64,000 bases of DNA from CAWAPS01 sp963783945. Lineage in GTDB: Bacteria > Actinomycetota > Acidimicrobiia > Acidimicrobiales > Palsa-688. A program made the position numbers and the translations under genes. A model generated the notes under the pieces. The model was given only the letters and a program-made list of their open reading frames with translations, did not search any database and was not told the origin of the DNA. This document shows, piece after piece, positions 7,032 to 15,916 of this stretch. Where the stretch lies: contig CAWAPS010000032.1 of NCBI GenBank assembly GCA_963783945.1, positions 62,001 through 126,000 on the forward strand, given 5' to 3'. Numbering within the stretch: position 1 is the first letter of the stretch; each line of letters opens with the position of its first letter.

Positions 7032-8741
7032 ATGGTGGAACGTGTGCTCATCAAGGGCGGCACGGTCGTGGACGGCTCTGGCGCCCCGGGCCGGACGGCT
7101 GATGTGCTTATGGAGAACGGCCGCGTCCTGGAGGTCGGACGGGCCCACTCGCCGGGAGCCGACATCGTCGACGCCGACGGGCTGTTGGTCACACCGGGTT
7201 GGGTCGACGTCCACACCCACTACGACGGCCAGGTCTACTGGGATCCGTTGATGACGCCGTCGTCCTGGCACGGGGCAACGACCGTCGTCATGGGGAACTG
7301 CGGCGTGGGCTTTGCACCGGTTCGTCCCGACGAGCACGAGAACCTGATCGGCCTGATGCACAAAGTCGAGGACATCCCAATCGAGACGCTCCGCGCCGGT
7401 GTGCCTTGGGGATGGGAGAGCTTCGCCGAGTACCTGAGCTGCCTCGACCACACCCCGCGTGCCATCGATGTCGGTGTCCTCGTCCCCCACGGCGCCGTGC
7501 GCACCTACGTGATGGGCGAGCGCGGCATCCGCGGCCAGGCGACCGCCGAAGAGATAACCACGATCGCAGAGCTCATCGGCGACGCGCTCGACGCGGGGGC
7601 GCTCGGCTGTTCGGGCAATCGCAACGAACGCAAGGACGGAGTGGTCCCCGGGTCCTACGCCTCGGACGAGGAGCTGCTGGCCATCGCCGCCATCGTCGGC
7701 CCTCACGGGGGGATGTTCCAGACGAGCCCCGCCTCGTACTACGGCCCGGAGGAGTGGGCACCGGCCGACGCCGAGACCGACCTGCTCCGCCGCATGAGCC
7801 TCGCCGGTCGCATGCCCATCACCTTTCCGCTCGTACAGGATCATCAGGATCCAGATCGGTGGCGGCGGATCATGACTTGGATCGAGGCCGCCAATGCTGA
7901 GGGCGCCCAGCTCGTCCCCCAGGTACTGGCCCGCCCGCTAAACGCGGTGATGACCCTCGGCGGCCGGCACCCGTTCGAACGGCTGCCGCGGTTCGCCGAG
8001 ATCGCGGCGGCCACGACTTCCACCGCCGAGCTGGCGGCCCGTCTCGCCGAACCCGACGTTCGGGACCGCGTCCTGAGCGAAGGGCACGACCTTCTCGCCG
8101 CCCGGGCCTGGCTTTTCGACACCCTGTATCAAATGAGAAACCCGCCCGACTACGAGCCCCTCCCTGAGCGGAGCATCGGCGCCGACGCCCGTCGCCGTGG
8201 GCTGGTGCCGATGGACGTGTTCTACGACATGATGATCCAAGCCGGTGGGAGCGCCATGTTCCTCGCCGTCGTGGCCAACTACGCCGACGGGAACGCCGAC
8301 ACCGTGCTCGAGATGATCCAGCACCCGGCAACCGTCCTCGGGCTCGGAGACGGGGGCGCCCACTGCCTCGGACTTTGCGACGCCACCACGCCCACCACGG
8401 TGCTTGCCCAGTGGGTACGCGACCGGACTCGCGGCCCACGTCTGCCCGTCGAGATCGCCGTCCGCGAGCTCACCGCCACCCCAGCCCGCACGTTCGGCCT
8501 CCACGACCGGGGCGTGCTCGCCCAAGGCAAGCGCGCCGACGTAAACCTGATCGACCTCGACAAGATCCAGATGGGAGCGCCCGAGTTCATACACGATCTC
8601 CCCGGCGACGGCCGCCGGATGGTCCAGCGGCCCACCGGTTACGTCGCCACTTACGTTGCTGGCGTCCGCATCTTCGAGAACGGCGAGCAGACCGGTGCCC
8701 GGCCCGGTCGCACCATCCGTCGGGCGTCATCGGTGGTCTAG
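7032..8741 (+). CDS. N-acyl-D-amino-acid deacylase-like amidohydrolase
   Basis: This 569-residue protein belongs to the D-aminoacylase/dihydroorotase-like amidohydrolase group (COG3653). It opens with the small beta-sandwich segment (VLIKGGTVVDGSG), followed by the metal site DVHTHYDGQ, the GNCGVGFAP segment typical of the family, and DGGAHCLGLCD near the C-terminus. The usual length is 480-580 residues, so it is complete. Despite the family name, many actinobacterial members sit in catabolic clusters and hydrolyse cyclic amides or other ring compounds. ATG 7032 is preceded by GGTGGAG. It is divergent from the amidohydrolase operon, sharing the 28-bp motif. Confidence 0.85.
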   Translation: MVERVLIKGGTVVDGSGAPGRTADVLMENGRVLEVGRAHSPGADIVDADGLLVTPGWVDVHTHYDGQVYWDPLMTPSSWHGATTVVMGNCGVGFAPVRPDEHENLIGLMHKVEDIPIETLRAGVPWGWESFAEYLSCLDHTPRAIDVGVLVPHGAVRTYVMGERGIRGQATAEEITTIAELIGDALDAGALGCSGNRNERKDGVVPGSYASDEELLAIAAIVGPHGGMFQTSPASYYGPEEWAPADAETDLLRRMSLAGRMPITFPLVQDHQDPDRWRRIMTWIEAANAEGAQLVPQVLARPLNAVMTLGGRHPFERLPRFAEIAAATTSTAELAARLAEPDVRDRVLSEGHDLLAARAWLFDTLYQMRNPPDYEPLPERSIGADARRRGLVPMDVFYDMMIQAGGSAMFLAVVANYADGNADTVLEMIQHPATVLGLGDGGAHCLGLCDATTPTTVLAQWVRDRTRGPRLPVEIAVRELTATPARTFGLHDRGVLAQGKRADVNLIDLDKIQMGAPEFIHDLPGDGRRMVQRPTGYVATYVAGVRIFENGEQTGARPGRTIRRASSVV

Positions 8742-8830
8742 GCCCGGCGCGCCAGGGAGTTTCAGATGAACAGTCGAGGTGGAACCACCCCCGCAGATGT
8801 GCTTGGACGAGCCGGACCGACGGCGCTGCC

Positions 8831-10618
8831 CTAGTTCCAGCGGTTCAGCTCGGACACCAACAACTCGAGGACCTTCCACCGCAACCAGGTCCGGTGCATG
8901 GAATGATCCACATCGGGGATCCAGTGCAGCTTCAGATGCCCCGACTCCTGGGCGGCCGCCAGCCGGAGAGCCAGCCGGTCGGTCAGATACTCCAGGGCCA
9001 CATCATCACCGCAATAGATCAGCGAGGTCGGCACGGCATTTTCGACCAGCGCGTCCAGCCATTCCCCGGCGGGCGGACGCATGCCCGCCCTGTCTTCCCG
9101 GTCCCATCTGCCGGCCATGGCCTCTCGCTTTATCTCGGCGATCTCGGCGTGAAGGGCCTTCCTGTAGTCGTCGGCGGTGGCCAGAATGGGGTCGCCGAGC
9201 TCATACTGAAGGGACGGGTTTATGGCCAATACCCCGCCGAACTTTGTGTCGCGAGCCACGTGTAAAGCCAACCAGGCGCCGGCACAGAGCCCCGAAAGGA
9301 CGACCCTGTCCCAGCCGGCCTGGCTGAACGATGCCACCAGGTCACGAGTGTCGTCGATGGAGTGGAGGTCGTAGGGGTGGCCGGGAACGTACCGGCCCCG
9401 GGGAGCGTCGGGACTGTCACCCCACCCCCGCATGTCGACGCGTATCGCTGAGACCTGGTGGATGGCGAGGTCGCGCGCAAACTCGACCCACGCCCGCCCC
9501 GGTCCGGTATGGGGTTCGGCCCCGCTGTTCAAGAAGACGACGAGGTCGCCCGATGGCCCGGTCACATTTGGAGGCGTCGTCAGCACTCCAACCAGCCCGC
9601 CGGCGCCGACCGTTACGAAGGTCTCGATTACCCGGCCATCGCCCCAAGCCAGGGAAGCGGAGGGGCGCTCGGGACCCGATGGCGGCGTCGGCGAACTGTC
9701 GAGTTCCGGTCCGGTACCCCCGGACTCCGGACCGGAAACCCCGGACTCCGGACCGGAACCCCCGGACTCCGGACCGGAACCCCCGGACTCCGGACCGGAA
9801 CCCCCGGACTCCGGACCGGAACCCCCGGACTCGGCCCGGCTACAGATCCACTCGGTGACGTCCTCGGTGAGCGCCATGTCGATGACCGCCTGCTCGGCGT
9901 GGATTCCGAGAAATCCCTCCAGCGCAGGCGAGGACCAGACCTCGGCCTGCGTTCCGTCGTCGGCCAGACGCTCTGCGAACCTGGCCTCGGCGCTGCTGCC
10001 GGGCTTGGCTACGAGCAGGCATGGCGCGGAGGCGAGGGGTCCTCGGGTCAAGTCGAGCTCGGAGATTTCCGCAAGCAGGGATCTGGGGAACTCCGTACCT
10101 CCTACGAGCAGGCCGACGTCAGGCTGCTCATGGTCCTGGCCCATGACCTGCAGGCCGCGCACGTAGCGACGGCCTGACAACACGGGGTCCAGCGCCACCA
10201 CGGCTACCGGTCCGGTCGACGCCACCGCTCGCAGGGCCAGGGTGGCGCCAAAGCGACAACCGAGGAGAAGCACGTCGCGGGCGCCGCTTCTCCTGACGTA
10301 CGCCGCGCCCTCCGCGACCACGTTTTGCCAGACATGCAGGCCCGTGACGTCACTGGCGATTCCGCCGCTGTCGCCAGAACCGTAGGGTTCGACGCGCGCC
10401 ACCAGGCACCCGCGTTCGCTAAGGGCGCGGGCCAGCACTTGCATGGCCCGGAAACTCGACGAGTGGTCGTACCCGACCGGGGGCACCATCACCACACCCA
10501 AACCGTTGAAGCCGGCCGAGGGTGCGAACACTCTGGCCGCAACCGGCCCGTAGCCGGGCGCCGGTCGATAAGACGAGGAGTCGTCGCCGGTAGCCAACCA
10601 GGTCCCGAACGATCTCAT
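8831..10618 (-). CDS. Tandem alpha/beta-hydrolase with repetitive linker
   Basis: This 595-residue protein appears to hold two alpha/beta-hydrolase domains, about 1-260 and 320-595, joined by a flexible linker (263-304) made of SGPESGG repeats. The nucleophile elbows read LLLGCRFGATLA (Cys121) and LSGLCAGAW (Cys445), so Cys stands where Ser is usual in both. That recalls dienelactone-hydrolase-like enzymes. The second half ends with a plausible histidine in DVDHSMH and an acidic residue in CGDD. The protein is not an obvious secreted enzyme. Start codon choice is uncertain: ATG 10618 has a purine-rich upstream, while an in-frame GTG at 10663 is possible. The substrate is unknown, and the sequence recalls exosortase-associated hydrolases only weakly. 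Confidence 0.7.
   Translation of the reverse strand: MRSFGTWLATGDDSSSYRPAPGYGPVAARVFAPSAGFNGLGVVMVPPVGYDHSSSFRAMQVLARALSERGCLVARVEPYGSGDSGGIASDVTGLHVWQNVVAEGAAYVRRSGARDVLLLGCRFGATLALRAVASTGPVAVVALDPVLSGRRYVRGLQVMGQDHEQPDVGLLVGGTEFPRSLLAEISELDLTRGPLASAPCLLVAKPGSSAEARFAERLADDGTQAEVWSSPALEGFLGIHAEQAVIDMALTEDVTEWICSRAESGGSGPESGGSGPESGGSGPESGGSGPESGVSGPESGGTGPELDSSPTPPSGPERPSASLAWGDGRVIETFVTVGAGGLVGVLTTPPNVTGPSGDLVVFLNSGAEPHTGPGRAWVEFARDLAIHQVSAIRVDMRGWGDSPDAPRGRYVPGHPYDLHSIDDTRDLVASFSQAGWDRVVLSGLCAGAWLALHVARDTKFGGVLAINPSLQYELGDPILATADDYRKALHAEIAEIKREAMAGRWDREDRAGMRPPAGEWLDALVENAVPTSLIYCGDDVALEYLTDRLALRLAAAQESGHLKLHWIPDVDHSMHRTWLRWKVLELLVSELNRWN
9722..9826. repeat. Five tandem 21-bp repeats inside a gene
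   Basis: Five near-identical units, GGACTCCGGACCGGAACCCC plus one C (the first unit differs by one base), sit in phase inside the hydrolase gene. Each encodes seven residues (SGPESGG on the minus strand). Degenerate units flank the array. Copy number could vary by slippage without breaking the frame. Confidence 0.95.
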
Positions 10619-10738
10619 GTCGTGCGTCCCCACCCTTCCATCTCGCACCTCACGCCAGTCCACCGAGCACGACCCGCGTACACGAGACCGTGCAGTCTAG
10701 CTCCGGAGGATCGGGACTTCCCCACAGGAGCCCGCCCA

Positions 10739-12226
10739 TCACCCTTCGGCGAGGGCAGGGGCAAGGGCCGGATTCTGCAGGTCGCCGGTACCCGCCCGGA
10801 CGAAGACCGCGCTGGCGACGCCGCCCAGCCCGATAAGGATCGCGCCGACGGCGAACGCAACCGTGAACCCGTGCACCACTCCGGCCCGGGAGGCGGCAGG
10901 GCCATGAGCCGCGATGTAGGTGGCAGTGGCCGTGGCGGCGATGGTGTTGAGCAGCGCCGTCCCGAGAGACCCACCGACCTGCTGGGTGGTGTTCACAAGG
11001 GCGCTCGCTACCCCGGAGTCCCGGTCTCCGACCCGGGCCAGGGCGGTGCTGCTCAGAGCGGGAATGGCCAGCCCCAACCCCCCGCTCATCAGGATCAGAG
11101 GCGGGAACACGCTCGTCCAGTACGACGTGTGCACACCGATCTGTGTGAGCCAGGCCAACCCGAACGCCCCGAGCAGCAATCCGACGGTCATGGGCAGCCG
11201 GGGCCCCACCTTCGGCGTCAGAGAGGACGACCCGGCGGCGGCGACGATGACCCCGAGCGCGAACGGGAGGAACGCCACGCCCGCCTTCAGAGCGGAGTAG
11301 TGGAGCACCTGCTGGAAGTAGTAGCTGAGGAACACGAACATGGCGAACAGTCCGGCGCCCGTGAGCAACGACGCCAGGTACGCTCCACCCCGGTTGCGAT
11401 CCAGAATCACCCGGAGGGGAAGGAGCGGATGGCTGGACCTCGCTTCTACGACCACGAACAGGACCAGCAGAACCAGGGCCACCCCGAGCAGGATCAGAGT
11501 CGGGGCCGAGGCCCAGCCGTCGGAATCTGCCTTGGTGAAGCCGTACACCAGGCTCACCAGCCCGACCGTGGACAGCAGGGCCCCCGGAATGTCGTATCGG
11601 GTCGTGCCAGTCCTCCGGCTCTCGGGAATGGTCCGGGCGGCGGCGAGAACCGCCAGAAGGGCGATGGGCACATTGACGAGCAGGCACCAGCGCCACGACG
11701 CGTACTCCGTGAGGATTCCACCGGCCAGCACACCGATGGCGCCCCCGGCCCCAGACACCGCCCCGTAGGCACCGAAAGCCTTGGCCCGTTCACCCGGATC
11801 ATCCTGGAACGTGACGGTCAGGATGGATAGAGCGGCCGGGGCCATCAGCGCGGCGAAGGCTCCCTGCAATGCTCGGGCCCCGAACAACATGGCCTGGTCC
11901 GCAGCCAGTCCGCCCAGGGCAGAGGCCGCGGCGAAACCGAGGAGCCCGATCATTAACATCCGTCGCCTGCCGCCGAAGTCGGCAATCCGACCTCCGAGGA
12001 GCAGGAGACCGCCGAAAGCCAGGGTGTAGGCCGTGATGACCCATTGCCGGTTGGCCACAGAGATGTGAAGGGCGCGCTGCGCCGAAGGAAGGGCGATGGT
12101 CACGATCGACGCGTCCAGAATCACCATCAACTGGGCGATGACGACCACGGCCAGGATGGCCCACCGGTTTGGGTCTCTCGCCTCGAGGTTTGGACCCGCT
12201 CCAGTCGTCGTCTCGACGTGGCTCAA
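10739..12226 (-). CDS. MFS drug exporter, DHA2 (EmrB/QacA) family
   Basis: This 495-residue integral membrane protein has the profile of a 14-segment drug/H+ antiporter. The first helix region AILAVVVIAQLMVILDASIV contains the family motif C-like LDxTIVNVALP variant (LDASIVTIALPS). The loop GGRIADFGGRRR is the MFS motif A. It probably exports small toxic compounds. It is transcribed divergently from a short AraC-type regulator whose start is 133 bp away, a common exporter/regulator arrangement, so local control is likely but not shown. Confidence 0.88.
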   Translation of the reverse strand: MSHVETTTGAGPNLEARDPNRWAILAVVVIAQLMVILDASIVTIALPSAQRALHISVANRQWVITAYTLAFGGLLLLGGRIADFGGRRRMLMIGLLGFAAASALGGLAADQAMLFGARALQGAFAALMAPAALSILTVTFQDDPGERAKAFGAYGAVSGAGGAIGVLAGGILTEYASWRWCLLVNVPIALLAVLAAARTIPESRRTGTTRYDIPGALLSTVGLVSLVYGFTKADSDGWASAPTLILLGVALVLLVLFVVVEARSSHPLLPLRVILDRNRGGAYLASLLTGAGLFAMFVFLSYYFQQVLHYSALKAGVAFLPFALGVIVAAAGSSSLTPKVGPRLPMTVGLLLGAFGLAWLTQIGVHTSYWTSVFPPLILMSGGLGLAIPALSSTALARVGDRDSGVASALVNTTQQVGGSLGTALLNTIAATATATYIAAHGPAASRAGVVHGFTVAFAVGAILIGLGGVASAVFVRAGTGDLQNPALAPALAEG

Positions 12227-12359
12227 TCTCTCACACTCCCAGACATCTCACCCGGACGAAGCCGGCGGACTCGCAGTGCTGTGCCAACACCCAGCTTCTG
12301 TGACCCATTCCCCTCTGGCGACCCAGAACCGGGTCCCGTGGCGGCGGACATACTGGGGG

Positions 12360-12794
12360 ATGCCGCTGGTGCCAGCCGCCCGCCACCTGCTTCGGGCCCG
12401 GGACCTCGCAGATGCCAGGTACTTCGAAGCGCTCACTGTCGCCGACCTGGCGGCGGCAGCCGGCTTGTCCCGTGCGCACTTCAGCGGGCAGTTCAAGCGC
12501 ACGTTTGGCGAGTCGCCTCACCAGTATCTGCTGACCCGTCGTCTGGAGCGGGCCGCCTCCCTGCTGTGCAGCACTGACTGGTCGGTTACCGACATCTGCT
12601 TCGCCGTCGGGGCCACCAGCCTCGGTTCGTTTTGTACGAGCTTCCGCCGGATGTTCGGCCGCACCCCGGTCGAGTACCGCGCCGCCGGCCCGCCCGCCGA
12701 GCGGTGTCTGCGCATTCCGCGCTGCGTGGCCCAGGTCTATGCCCGCCCGCAGAATCGCACGTTTCGAGAAGACGCCCGCGACACATCGCCTTAG
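12360..12794 (+). CDS. AraC-type helix-turn-helix regulator (short form)
   Basis: This 144-residue protein is almost only an AraC/XylS DNA-binding domain. The first HTH is visible as LTVADLAAAAGLSRAHFSGQ, followed by FKRTFGESPHQYLLTRRL. The second is WSVTDICFAVGATSLGSFCT, followed by SFRRMFGRTPVEYR. There is no ligand-binding domain. The ATG at 12360 removes upstream in-frame sequence that lacks homology. The gene lies 124 nt before a VOC-family gene in the same direction, a pairing seen often in actinobacteria, and diverges from the MFS exporter. Confidence 0.85.
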   Translation: MPLVPAARHLLRARDLADARYFEALTVADLAAAAGLSRAHFSGQFKRTFGESPHQYLLTRRLERAASLLCSTDWSVTDICFAVGATSLGSFCTSFRRMFGRTPVEYRAAGPPAERCLRIPRCVAQVYARPQNRTFREDARDTSP

Positions 12795-12918
12795 GCTGCG
12801 GCAAAGTTCGACTAGCTGGAGCCTGGCCGCGAGCACGCATTACGCAGATGGTCACTAGCCCACCCATGGGAGGCCACCTGCCGACGAGTGGTCACGGGCC
12901 GCGCCCTCGGAGGATTCG

Positions 12919-13350
12919 ATGATCAAGATCGCCAACGCCCAGTTCTGGGTGCATGATCAGGACGAAGCGCTCGAGTTCTACACCCGGAATCTCGGATGGG
13001 ACGTCCGCGCCGACGTGACCGTAGAGGCATGGCGCTTTCGCTGGCTGTGCGTGGGCCCGGGCGGACAGGACGGCGCCGGACTGGTGCTGATGCCCGTGCC
13101 CGGGCCTCCCATGCTCGACCCGGACGACAGCGCTCGGCTGGCCGAACTGGTGGCCAAGGGGGCAGGCGGAACCCTCTTCCTGGAGACCGACGACTGCCAG
13201 GCCAGCTATGACGAACTGTCGGCGCGCGGCGTGAAGTTCAACGACCCGCCGACGACTCAGGCATACGGGATCGATACGTCGTTCCGGGATCCGTCCGGAA
13301 ACAACATCAGGCTGACGCAGGTGCTTGAGTTCGACCCCTCCCGTATCTGA
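12919..13350 (+). CDS. VOC family (glyoxalase/bleomycin-resistance) protein
   Basis: This 143-residue protein has the vicinal-oxygen-chelate fold with two beta-alpha-beta-beta-beta repeats. The first begins IKIANAQFWVHDQDEALEFY and the second falls around GTLFLETDDCQASYDELSARG. The ending SFRDPSGNNIRLTQ is diagnostic. Members act as small dioxygenases, isomerases or antibiotic-binding proteins; the reaction here is not known. GAGGATTCG precedes the ATG. A hairpin follows 35 nt after the stop. Confidence 0.88.
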   Translation: MIKIANAQFWVHDQDEALEFYTRNLGWDVRADVTVEAWRFRWLCVGPGGQDGAGLVLMPVPGPPMLDPDDSARLAELVAKGAGGTLFLETDDCQASYDELSARGVKFNDPPTTQAYGIDTSFRDPSGNNIRLTQVLEFDPSRI

Positions 13351-13384
13351 CCGGCGGCGCCTCGGCCCAAGTTCTCTACATTCC

Positions 13385-13423
13385 TTGTGCGCTTAGCCCG
13401 CTCAGAGCGGGTTAAGCGCACAA
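13385..13423. terminator. Palindromic hairpin, copy 1 of a dispersed pair
   Basis: A 17-bp stem (TTGTGCGCTTAGCCCGC paired with GCGGGTTAAGCGCACAA, one G-T mismatch) closes a 5-nt loop. It lies just downstream of the VOC gene. The right arm plus the following AACTA is identical to the hairpin at 46593-46653. There is no T-run, so it may act as a non-canonical terminator, an mRNA 3' stabiliser or a REP-like repeat. Confidence 0.75.
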
Positions 13424-13506
13424 ACTAATGCGTGCCGGCGGGGCGACTGGGCACGGTTTAGGGATAACGGTTTGCTTTATGATTTCATTGTCTTACAGTA
13501 CCTTAC

Positions 13507-15810
13507 GTGTGTCTCATCGTAAGGCCGGTTCGCGATGGCGTGGTCAACTACTACTTCGACGGGCGAGGAGCCGGCCGGTGGACCGGCAGCGGCTCCGGCC
13601 TGCTGGGACTGCGAGGACGGGTCGAGCGTTCCGAGCTCACGGCGGTCTTGCAGGGCCGCCATCCGGAGCACGGCCGCTACCTACCGCAGGTGCGTCCGGC
13701 GCGGCAGAAGAGCGGGGTGGGACCTGATCTTTGCCGCGCCGAAGTCCCTGTCCCTCTTGGCTGCCACCGTGTCGGAACGAGGCGAATCGATCGTAGAGGC
13801 CCACCAGCGAGCGGTTGGAGAGGCGATCGGTCATATGGAGCGCCGACACCTGACGATTCGGCGTAGCGGAGCGCCCGATGGGCGGGTCCCCGCTCTTGGC
13901 TGCGTCGCCGCGGCGTTCGACCACCGCACCAGTGCCGCGGCAGAGCCACACCTCCACAGCCACTTGATTCTCGCCAACCTGGGGCAGCTGCCTGGCGGCG
14001 CCTGGGGGGCGATCAGCAGTGGCTGGTGGGTGTCTCGTCACGCGCTGGCGGCGATCTACCAGTTGGGATTGCGTCATCACCTGGACGCAGCAGGCTGGCG
14101 CCTCGACTGGCGCTTGCGTCCTGACGGGCTGCCCGACCTCGCTGCCGTGCCCCGAGCGGCGGTCAGAGCGACGAGCACTCAGCGTAAGGCCACCGTCGCC
14201 CTGGGCCGGTTCGAGGGACGCCGGAGGGCGACACCGCAGCCTTGGCGCGCCCGGGCCGCGGATGCCGGATTCGAGCCGGGCCAAGGCGCGCCGTGGCCGA
14301 GGCACCCCCGATCAGCGAATGTCGCCCTCGAGGCCCCAGAGCTGAACGCCGCGGTGGCGGCCCGCCTGGCCGCCACCCGCTCAGCGTTCCGGGAGAGTGA
14401 CGTGATAGTCGCGCTCGGCGGCTTGTCATCCGGGCGGGGCAGCCGGTGTCGAGGCCGAAGCGTGGGCCTCCCAGTTCTGCTCCCGTGCGATCGCCGTTGA
14501 TGAACAGCGGCACGGACCCACTCGAGTCTGGACCACCGCGCTCGGCGCTAAGAGTCGATGAGAGGGTCATCGGCCACTCTCGCCGTCAGGTACCCCGTGC
14601 CCGATCTGCCCAGGCCCGATCTGCCCAGGCCCGATGTGCCCAGGCCCGATGTGATGGACTGGACGAGGTCCTTCGGGTCGTTGCATCCCGCCATGACCTA
14701 TCACCCGAGAGTGCTGAGTCGCTACAGCGGATCGTGACCAGCGAACGAACCATCGAGGTGATCGGGTGCCTCCCCCGCAAGTCCGGACTCCTGGCCACCG
14801 CCGCGCTGCTGGACAGCTGCCGGACGGCGTGGGAGGCCACCGGATGGCGAGCGGCGGTCAGCGCCCGGAGATCCGAGGATGCCCAGCGCTGGTGGGCGCT
14901 CGCCGGCCTGGCGGCATACCGGCCCGGGGACCGAATCGACGTGGTCGTGGTTGATCAAGCCGACCGCCGGCCGTCTCCTGAGCTCCTGACGCTCGTCTCG
15001 GCCATCGCCGACCGGGGCGCTCAAGCCATCCTGGTCGAAGGCGGCACCCTTCCTCGTCTGGCCGATCCCCGCAGCCGGGGGCTGAGTGCGATGGGCGACA
15101 CCCTTGGAAAGCTGGCGGCGGGGCCGGCGCCGCCGTGGCACCATCAGGCCCCGACCGGAGGGTCAGGCCGCAGTACCGAAGGTCCCGGCCGGGCCGAAGA
15201 CTTGGAGCCGGCACAGAGAATCAGGACGACTACCGGTACCGAGGCGGCTTCGGCCCTGGTTCGATTCTGGGGCGAGGGCTACGATGCCGCCGCCCGATCG
15301 CCGCTGCTGATTGGTTTGGGAGTCGACGAGGCGGCCGGCCTCAACTGCTCCGCCCGGGCGTTTTTGGTCCGGCGCGGCGACATCAGCGGACCGGCATGCG
15401 AGGCACACGGCCGGATCTATCAGACCGGCGACCGTATCGTTCTTTACGGACGATCCGCCGCCGGGCCGGCGGGACCGGGAGGCACGACCGGGAGTGTCGT
15501 CGGGGTGGATCCCCATCGGGGGCGGGTGCTGGTGGCTTGGGACCGAGGTGGGCCGGCGGCGGTTCTCGATCGGACGGGACTAGCTCACGCCGGTTACGCC
15601 TATGCGGCCACGCCGGGTATGGCCGGCCGGATGATCCATCACAGAAACAGTCCGGTCCTGCTGCTGGGTTCGCCCGACTCGGTCCCGCTTATGCAGAAGC
15701 GGGTCCTGGCCTCAGCTCGGGCGATCGCCGGTCTCGAGCGCGGAGGGGGGCTGCGGCTCGCAACGCAGAGCTACCTCAACCAAACGAAAGCCCCGAACCT
15801 CGGCTTGTGA
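13507..15810 (+). pseudogene. Decayed MobF (TrwC/TraA-like) relaxase-helicase
   Basis: Pieces of a conjugative relaxase-helicase lie in order but in different frames. The N-terminus has the relaxase tyrosine region (DGVVNYYFDG) and GRWTGSGSGLLGLRG. After a frameshift near 13680-13720 the next frame continues with WDLIFAAPKSLSLL and the three-histidine metal motif in EPHLHSHLILAN. A second shift near 14430 moves to AAGVEAEAWASQFCSRAIAV in a third frame, which stops at about 14558. The C-terminal half (to 15810) is an open frame resembling the helicase domain, but its Walker A is degraded (IGCLPRKSGL in place of GPAGTGKT); a VVVVDQAD segment marks Walker B. It is a remnant of an integrated mobile element. 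No coupling protein or type IV secretion gene is nearby. Confidence 0.75.
14600..14653. repeat. 15-bp tandem repeats in relaxase remnant
   Basis: About 3.6 copies of CCCGATCTGCCCAGG (the last two copies carry GATGTG) lie in the relaxase pseudogene, coding for repeated ARSAQ/ARCAQ. They sit near a junction between shifted frames and are probably slippage products in decaying sequence. Confidence 0.9.
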
Positions 15811-15916
15811 GCGTTGCCGAGCAGATGAGATTTGGAGGCTAACGGCCGGCCTGTCACTTCAAGCTTCTGTTGTAAAAGCCTCCCGGGAGAGGTTGGTCTG
15901 ACAGCCTCGGGGCGCG

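Noticed and set aside
13507..15810. Programmed frameshifting in the relaxase gene
   Set aside because: Three shifts with no clear slippery sites, an in-frame stop and a lost Walker A indicate decay rather than recoding.
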